From Sclerodactyla briareus (Eukaryota > Echinodermata > Holothuroidea > Dendrochirotida > Sclerodactylidae): a stretch of DNA of 64,000 bases. A program made the position numbers and the translations under genes. The notes beneath the pieces are model-generated. The model was not told the DNA's origin. It saw nothing but the letters and a program-made list of their open reading frames with translations, and did no database searches. The stretch is from the NCBI GenBank assembly GCA_026419785.1, contig JAODTK010001054.1:1-64000 (forward strand), written 5' to 3'. Below, piece after piece: positions 59,001 through 64,000 of the stretch (the stretch's first letter is position 1; every line of letters begins with the position of its first letter).

Positions 59001-62000
59001 AATATCACTGCAGAGCATATCAATATATATTGTTAAGTTCGATGTAAAGGGCGCTGTCAAACGGAACGCCATCTTATAAAATTGCTACGGGTCCGATACT
59101 GCGCTGTCGGATTCACATTAAAGTTTTCAATTGACATCCAACGCAGTTGATGACAGAATGCAGAGAGGATCTGACACTTATTCAGGTAAACAATGAACTA
59201 TATGCTCGAAAGAAATATAATTTGTATATTAAACAATTTGTATTCAAAACATTTTAACGAGAATAAAGCTATGGATTCAGGGAACATATAATTCAACTCA
59301 CCCCAACATTGTCAATGGTATTATATTCGAGGGAACCAGTTTTCTGGAAGATAACAAATTGAAAAGACAGGAGTGGAATGATTGCAGTATAACCTGCCGT
59401 ATCTAACGTCATTGAGAATAGCCTATGATATGAATTACGTCACAGGTGGTCATATATGTTGATGTGTCATTGAACTATTGTATATGTTAAATAATTATCC
59501 TCGATTTTTACTGTAAAAATATAATAATAATCATGCCAGGACCTAACACTAAGTTGAGTTAGTGAACCCACATGTTCACTACGGCCGACTAGCTATCAGT
59601 CAAACCGAACCCCTGCGTTGGGCCATGTACTATAGTTCTCGACATACCTGCAAGCCCGGGCCGTAGATGTGGTCCAAGATCTCGTATGCTTGGTTGTACC
59701 CACAGTTACTGATGTATGGAGTCCTGGACACAGTGTCACACCTATTGCCGTAATTGTCAGTGATCTGAAGTATTATTTAAAGTAAGGAAAACAATAATTC
59801 ATCAGTAACCTTTTCCACCATTGTGTAGAGAGTTAAGAAAGGCATTTTTGGCCAAATAGAGGAGTCAAGTGGGTTAATTGCTGGGGCCAGGAAGCCCGGT
59901 CGCGTCATTTCATCGCATGTGCTCTAATAATAATGTTACACCAATCGCATTGCCTCAAATCGAACACGCAGTATTTTGCAAGACATTGACTTCCCGTCGA
60001 CCATCTCTCATATATTTAGTGTATGGACGTACCCGAACCTCTACAACCGAACCCGAATTTCCGACTGAGATCATCTTCAAACTTGTAATAAATTACCAAT
60101 AGACATACATTGGAATTAATAAATTGGCAGTAGTCAGAATATGAAGGCATTTTGTATTGCACCTATTTGTTTAAGACACGAGACTTCATCAGAACAATGA
60201 ATGATTCCGTGTTTTTTATGGCAACTGGACTGTGCAGGTGGATACAGCACAATTTAGCACTTGCTATTCGATGCTTTGTTCACTCGTCGAACAAGAGGGC
60301 AAGGGGCGCAGGCAGTCCCGTGAACGCTTGGAAAGTCGGAAGTGCGGACAGAAAACAACAGGCAACAAATACCCGGAATTAGAGATGAAGGCAGATTTGG
60401 AAAAATATTGCATGGAATTTGAATCTGAGTCAAGGCCAATCTATTCGCAATAGTGTCACCATGCAGTGAAATGGAATTGTGGCAAACACCGCGGTGACCC
60501 CGCCAAGGTTGGTAGTTGAAGTGAAATTGTGATGGATTTTATCCATAGTGGTCTCAATCCTGGATTTGACAGGTCTATTTTCATATGAAAGGTGGTTTGA
60601 GCAGGGATGTATAGTCGAGCACGGATCTAATACACTTCACCAGTGTGTCCCTTTACTACCCGTCTATCACAAAAGTGGAGACCGGGACCGTCTGGTCGAT
60701 TTCAGGCTTCATTTTCACTTGCGGGCCTTTGCGATGTTACCCTGTGCAGCAATGCTATATGTGCGTAAACCATATTATGAAGCATTCGGCAAAGTTTTCG
60801 TGTTTGATATAATCCAAGCCACAATCGACTGACCTTACTGCAATATGGAACACCAAAACGGTCATTGTTCAGTATTACATCTTGATGCAGTTATCAATTA
60901 TGCGACAACAAATCACTGCCACATAATGACTAAAAATATGTGATCTCATCATGGGAGTATAGTTGTCAGTTGCATAACGGGAAATGATTTTTTTTTTTTT
61001 CTGACCAAAACGTCTTATTCACATAATGAGCGCCGTTTAGGACAACATAGTTAAACTTCTGCAGACAAACATCTGACAATGCAGCCAGTTTGATTAGAAA
61101 GTCATACTGGTTCAGTCCGTTTAGAGCATAAAGACACTATGTGTAGAACTATCGTGCAGGTGACCTAATTCGCATTTCATCCCCTTACCTTTCCTAAGTG
61201 TTGCGCGCCCGTTGATATGCAAATTTCACAGCGCCAGTCTCCATGCTGATTGTATCTCTGGAAGGGTTCGGTTAGGGATTGGAACCACGTTAAAAAAAAT
61301 ACGAAAGTACTCGAAGTGAAAACAAGAAAAAACAGAGTGCCAACATATCTGTCTCTTTAGCCACAACAGAAAAATACTCACGAATGCATGACCCGTCGTC
61401 ATGGAGAATTCTGTCTTGATATTCTCGACACCGATAAACCCGCGATAATATTCCTCCAGTTTGACCATCACACCTGAAAAAAAAATCACACCAGTTACCG
61501 AACACAATATATTTCTGTTCGGTTTAAACAGGATATGCATACCTGAAGAGTAATTTCTTTCAGCACGTGCGAATGATGAACTGGGCCATTCACAAGTTAG
61601 GAACGGATCCCGTCCCTCTTAAAACGCTAAGAAGAGAAAATAAATTCAACATCGATTAGCGGCTAACCAGCATTTCCCTTGTATGGTCAGCCAATGTTTG
61701 CTATTATTTAGACGCTTCGGCTTTCTTCACTAGTGAAAAAAAAATCTGCAGTACAATTGAGGTGATCTCCCAAGTTATCTGATGTAGACTGTATTAACAC
61801 ATCCTCGAGTCGAGCGTGTGGATAAGTGAGTCAATAAATGCATTTTCGAGAGGGTCGGCCAGTGTTTGAACAAGTGAGTGTATATTGACCCTCGTGGCGT
61901 TCATTTAGAACGGAGACGTGACCACCCCAAGCACTCATTTGGTACCTGTTTAGGTCTACCAGTTGAATGGACTAGCTGGCCGCGTGGTACTCGCGAGAGT

Positions 62001-63451
62001 TATCAGGACCCAATCAATTACTTATGTAGGTTCCACCTGCCTGGGAGCCTGTACAGACTGAATAATGTTCCAGGTTGTGGTGAGTAACCGTCGAGGAGAA
62101 AACAGCACATGCGTGTGTATAATGTCTGTGAAACACAACTGAGTAATAATGCGCGAAACGGTAGGTGGTGCTTATATGGCAGAGGCAGAGGCTCCAGAAG
62201 CCTAGTCTCTATGTACGATAGGACGTAGGAATAATCGAAATGGTATGCCATTATGTGACGTCTCCGATCATCAGCACTTTCGTGACCCTCGCAATCCATG
62301 GAATGAACAACTGCCGGTTGTAATATATGAGTAGGCAGTATTTAAGGACGATAGATCAATCGAAAGGCGCTGCCATTAAAGGCGTTAGGATCCCCTCCAC
62401 ATCGGGGGACGTCAAAATAGAGGGCGCACGGTCCTCAAGCAGACAAATATTCACCAACTTGTCAAGTCTAGAGAGTCGACACTTGCTCTTTCGAAGAGGA
62501 ACAACATTTTGAGTGTGCAGCACCTGGTACAACTGTTTGATCAAGTTTACCACTATACAGGTACACCGGTCGCCTCTCATATTGACCGGGTAGTCAATGC
62601 CGGATGTGTCAGAACCCCTCTCGTGATGTGACTTAACCAGGCCACATCGATTCCCTCCGGGGTCGCCATACATGGTCCTACTGCTGTAGATAGATCGCCT
62701 TGGGCACAGTAGTACGGCCCTTGAATAAGAATGAAAATGAAACAAGAGAGACTTACGATCAACCAAGATCCCATGTAGATTCGCCTTTTGTTGGCATCAA
62801 AACTTTTTCACCTTGATAACCTTAATATCTTTATTATTATTATCAGATTATTATTAAATTGCAAACCATGAACAAAATCCAACAAGGGAAAACAGCTAGG
62901 CTCATCACATAAATACTTTTTGAATTTGTGAATGATTAGTATCAACGACACTACGAACAATTTACTTGTCCACCCTTGTCAACTTACGTGTACAACAAAG
63001 AAGTTTTATATGTTCATTCTGACGAATAAAGAAGGTTCAATATTTCAACACCTCCGAATCGGAAATCTATTGTTGTTGTTGTCAGTCATGTCAATTGCCA
63101 ATTCCTTGGTGAGAGTTATAATGTAATATTGAAAAAAAGACAGAAACTCCCTGGTGGAAACCACCTATTGCAATGGTCGTCAAAACATAAGCTAAGGTTT
63201 GGGGACGGGCGGCCCACAACACGCCACGGATGCCGTACTTTTACTCATGCCATTTTTAGTAAACACAATCACCTCCATTATATAGTTGATTTTGTTTCAT
63301 TACACTTAGTGAACTAGTCGCGCAATTACCTCCGGCCACTACTCCAGCACCCTTGAATGATTCTGAGAAGCCCACATGGAGCTGTACAGCCATATATCCA
63401 CCAGATGAAAGTCCGCTGACTGATACCTGATCCTATCGGCCCCATATCCAC
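52912..63451 (-). CDS. Poly(3-hydroxybutyrate) depolymerase, circularly permuted type (nine exons; 5' end missing)
   Basis: The minus strand carries, in order, every landmark of the single-domain PHB depolymerase family (Esterase_PHB-like alpha/beta hydrolase). These are VSVSGLSSGGYMAVQ (nucleophile Ser, near the N terminus), GPYYCAQGDL, VYLYSGKLDQTVVPG (acid Asp), MTTGHAF (His), TDNYGNRCD, YNQAYEILDHIYG, a linker, CMVHVSLHGCNQG (oxyanion-hole Cys), then CGCWDG and GDYTGTDY. The enzyme hydrolyses ester bonds of the bacterial storage polyester PHB and is normally secreted. The readable exons encode about 305 residues, close to the roughly 320 of the mature fungal enzyme, so only the signal peptide and about 20 residues should be missing upstream. 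Splice phases agree at all eight junctions once about seven single-base indels are allowed. Alternatives such as a feruloyl esterase-type relative are less likely given the HGC and GCWD motifs. Confidence 0.88.
53316..53342 (-). CDS. PHB depolymerase 27-nt microexon
   Basis: Acceptor GTTCTTTTTCAG, then a 27-nt exon encoding (G)GDYTGTDY, then donor G|GTGAGTG. Phase 1-1, no frameshift. It continues the CWDG motif of the previous exon to the Y-T-G-x-D-Y segment that follows GCWDWWGYTG in bacterial family members. Gene predictors are likely to miss it. Confidence 0.72.
55176..55297 (-). CDS. PHB depolymerase exon, GCWD substrate-binding region
   Basis: Acceptor ...TCTATTTACAG, then DFLGGEYAENTGSNEVAEL, TVLYVIYP, AGPTPRYCGCWD and donor G|GTGAGAAA. 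It corresponds to family segment YNEWAExNNIIVLYPQA...NPxGCWDWWGY. Starting in the phase left by the previous exon needs one extra G at the acceptor, and one surplus base lies in the CCACCAGGC run. The net length is nevertheless correct. Confidence 0.78.
55400..55460 (+). mobile_element. tRNA-like SINE head, weak
   Basis: GGTTACTGTTTAGAGTACGC followed at tRNA-like spacing by GAGTTCGAATAA (B-box-like). It is partial and lies in a depolymerase intron. Confidence 0.35.
55480..56950. other. Depolymerase intron, no recognised element
   Basis: Several overlapping plus-strand frames at 55.64-56.03 and 56.50-56.81 kb show no domain. A GC-rich stretch lies near 56.23-56.44 kb. Confidence 0.4.
56958..57006. 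repeat. (TAG)n microsatellite
   Basis: Trinucleotide TAG tract of about 48 bp, the same unit as in the tracts near 20.4 and 21.4 kb. Confidence 0.9.
57320..57362 (-). CDS. PHB depolymerase 43-nt exon with HGC motif
   Basis: Acceptor GTTATTTCTTTCAG, then (N)CMVHVSLHGCNQG, then donor GGCG|GTATGTACC. It begins in phase 1 and ends in phase 2, both fitting its neighbours. The Cys of HGC corresponds to the oxyanion-hole cysteine of the fungal PHB depolymerase (Cys250 in Penicillium funiculosum). No frameshift is present. Confidence 0.82.
57550..57630 (+). mobile_element. tRNA-derived SINE-like sequence
   Basis: CGTCGGTGTGTATGCGTGGG (A-box side) followed by GGGGTTCGAATCCCAGC (perfect B box and T-stem-like palindrome). 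The acceptor stem does not close. It lies in a depolymerase intron, in inverse orientation to the gene. Confidence 0.5.
57728..57756. repeat. Poly-C run
   Basis: More than 20 C with few interruptions. Long C/G runs occur repeatedly in the window (25.09, 27.12, 32.31, 41.26, 42.16, 48.15 and 58.45 kb). Confidence 0.9.
57890..57993 (-). CDS. PHB depolymerase linker exon
   Basis: Acceptor ...ATTGTGTAG, then LLEFN, QKEFHPSNNSAS and LDDIGFAYVPLQCQNRS, with donor CACTA|GTAAGTC. It matches the family pattern GxLxxFDQxEF...LDxxGYVYVPxxC. Two single-base losses (a C in AACCAG and a T in AGTTTA) are needed. Adding them turns 104 nt into the 106 nt required to go from phase 0 to phase 1. Confidence 0.78.
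58000..59640. other. Depolymerase intron, no recognised element
   Basis: AT-rich, with a poly-C run at about 58.45 kb. No repeat family or coding sequence was recognised. Confidence 0.4.
59648..59764 (-). CDS. PHB depolymerase exon, TDNYGN / YEILDHIYG
   Basis: Acceptor ...AATACTTCAG, phase 0, 39 codons: ITDNYGNRCDTVSRTPYISN, CGYNQAYEILDHIYGPGLQ, donor CAG|GTATGTCG, phase 0. It is intact. The motif is nearly invariant in the family (FPTDNYGNxCxxxxxPYIxNCxYDxAGExLxxIYG). Confidence 0.9.
59800..61370. other. Depolymerase intron, no recognised element
   Basis: Plus-strand frames (59878-60102, 60152-60453, 60548-60832) lack domains and run against the gene's strand. Confidence 0.4.
61382..61473 (-). 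CDS. PHB depolymerase exon with catalytic His
   Basis: Acceptor TGATTTTTTTTTCAG, phase 1, then (G)VMVKLEEYYRGFIGVENIKT, EFSMTTGHAF, and donor TTC|GTGAGTAT, phase 0. It is intact. H of GHAF aligns with the catalytic histidine of the family (EHAFPTDNYG), and the next exon supplies ITDNYG directly. Confidence 0.87.
61500..62520. other. Depolymerase intron
   Basis: No recognised element on either strand. Confidence 0.4.
62524..62719 (-). CDS. PHB depolymerase exon with catalytic Asp
   Basis: Acceptor ...TTCTTATTCAAG, phase 1, then GPYYCAQGDLSTAVGPCM, ATPEGIDVA, and one base short at the VK junction. After SHHERGSDTSGIDYPVN comes MRGDR, again one base short, then VYLYSGKLDQTVVP and G|GTGCTG. The Asp of SGKLD is the acid of the triad. 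The exon is 196 nt. The two missing bases make the expected 198. Confidence 0.84.
62780..63320. other. Depolymerase intron
   Basis: A short TTATTA run lies near 62.83 kb. Otherwise nothing was recognised. Confidence 0.4.
63330..63451 (-). CDS. PHB depolymerase exon with lipase box GLSSGG
   Basis: Acceptor GTCATTTGCAG, phase 1, then GGYGADRI, a one-base slip, then VSVSGLSSGGYMAVQLHV and GFSESFKGAGVVAGG to donor G|GTAATTGC. GLSSG is the lipase-box pentapeptide, with its middle Ser as nucleophile. The exon is 122 nt, and one restored base gives the expected 123. The exon with the signal peptide was not found between here and the window edge. Confidence 0.86.
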
Positions 63452-63559
63452 CTGCAAATGACAGTGTACATAGAATTGAATGATCGACTTTGTTCAAAGA
63501 AGAAAATGGGTCAACGCAAAAAATCATTCTAATAACAACAACATAATGACACATTTATC

Positions 63560-63965
63560 TAGCATGGTCCGTCATCAAATTGCATGGTCCATCATCAAGT
63601 TATATATTATATAGGGCAAAATCAAACGAAAGAAGTGTTCAATGCGCTTTATGGATGCCGAAATCAATAAGTTTGATCTCCAGAGTCGAAGACCTGAGCT
63701 CTACAGGGAGGGAGTTCCAAAGCTACGATCCCAGTGTTTTCGTTCGTGACTTTGGAGAGTGGAGTTGATGTTGGAGTGAGAGCGGACAGGTATGCAACAA
63801 ATTATGCAGATAAGCTGAGTACCAGTTTTGATTGCACGAAAGACAATAAAAATAATCTATAGCTGATAAGACCTGAGAAATAGCTAACCAGTGTAGCTCT
63901 CTTAGAATAGGGGTAACAGGTGTGGATTTCTTAACACTGCAGACTACGCGAGCAGATTAGAATCG
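63560..63965 (-). mobile_element. LINE 3' end: C-terminal RT tail plus tandem 19-bp tail repeat
   Basis: The minus strand reads TPILRELHWLAISQ, later RTKTLGS, LWNSLPVELRSS and LEIKLI. This is the C-terminal signature of CR1/L2/Jockey-type LINEs (ITPxLKxLHWLPV..., ARTKTYGxRAFSxxAPxLWNSLPxxLR). It is followed at 63560-63600 by two near-identical copies of TTGATGATGGACCATGC, typical of the short tandem repeats ending such elements. It lies upstream of depolymerase exon GLSSGG, in the same orientation. Confidence 0.8.
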
Positions 63966-64000
63966 ACCAGGGGCAGATTCGATGTGTGGTATGAATATAA

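Overview
The window is metazoan nuclear DNA: AT-leaning, intron-rich, microsatellite-rich and littered with non-LTR retrotransposon and tRNA-derived SINE remnants. A membrane protein built of hyalin repeats (HYR domains), together with the repeat content, points to a marine invertebrate deuterostome, most likely an echinoderm. Species level cannot be read from the sequence. No rRNA, no CRISPR array and no convincing functional tRNA gene was seen.

Three spliced genes can be supported. (1) About 7.7-21.8 kb, minus strand: the 3' part of a hyalin-like type I membrane protein. At least eleven HYR domains lie one per exon in symmetric phase-1 exons. The last exon adds a transmembrane helix, an R-rich stop-transfer and a cytoplasmic tail. 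Many of the HYR exons carry single-base frameshifts. (2) About 42.3-50.6 kb, plus strand: a heparan-sulfate/uronyl 2-O-sulfotransferase-like gene. It shows a 5'-phosphosulfate loop (VPKCGSRSL), a 3'-phosphate motif (RDPVERFISR), the FIGLTE segment and the C-terminal basic exon. The N-terminal exons were not identified. (3) About 52.9-63.5 kb, minus strand: nine exons of a secreted-type poly(3-hydroxybutyrate) (PHB) depolymerase. It has the circularly permuted order of the fungal/bacterial single-domain enzymes (GLSSGG serine, then Asp, then His, then the HGC cysteine, then GCWDG). Splice phases match at all eight exon-exon junctions. This bacterial/fungal-type polyester hydrolase in an ordinary intron-bearing animal gene is the most interesting item in the window.

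In genes 2 and 3, restoring single bases, mostly within short homopolymers, makes reading frame and splice phase agree. The splice sites and catalytic residues are nearly all intact. This looks more like uncorrected long-read indels than pseudogenes, and the same caution applies to the HYR exons.

Mobile DNA: a GC-rich terminal-inverted-repeat (TIR) element with a CAACGA-repeat core (3.80-4.61 kb); three LINE fragments (20.56-21.00 kb minus, 43.6-43.96 kb plus, 63.56-63.97 kb minus); a 1.4-kb element bounded by GCGAA-rich inverted repeats (46.97-48.40 kb); about six tRNA-like SINE candidates; an imperfect palindrome near 28.2 kb; and a dispersed repeat sharing a GATAACTCAA core next to microsatellites. 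The remainder (about 0-3.8, 4.6-7.6, 21.8-37.4, 37.6-42.3 and 50.6-52.9 kb) holds no gene I can defend, only a few candidate exons.
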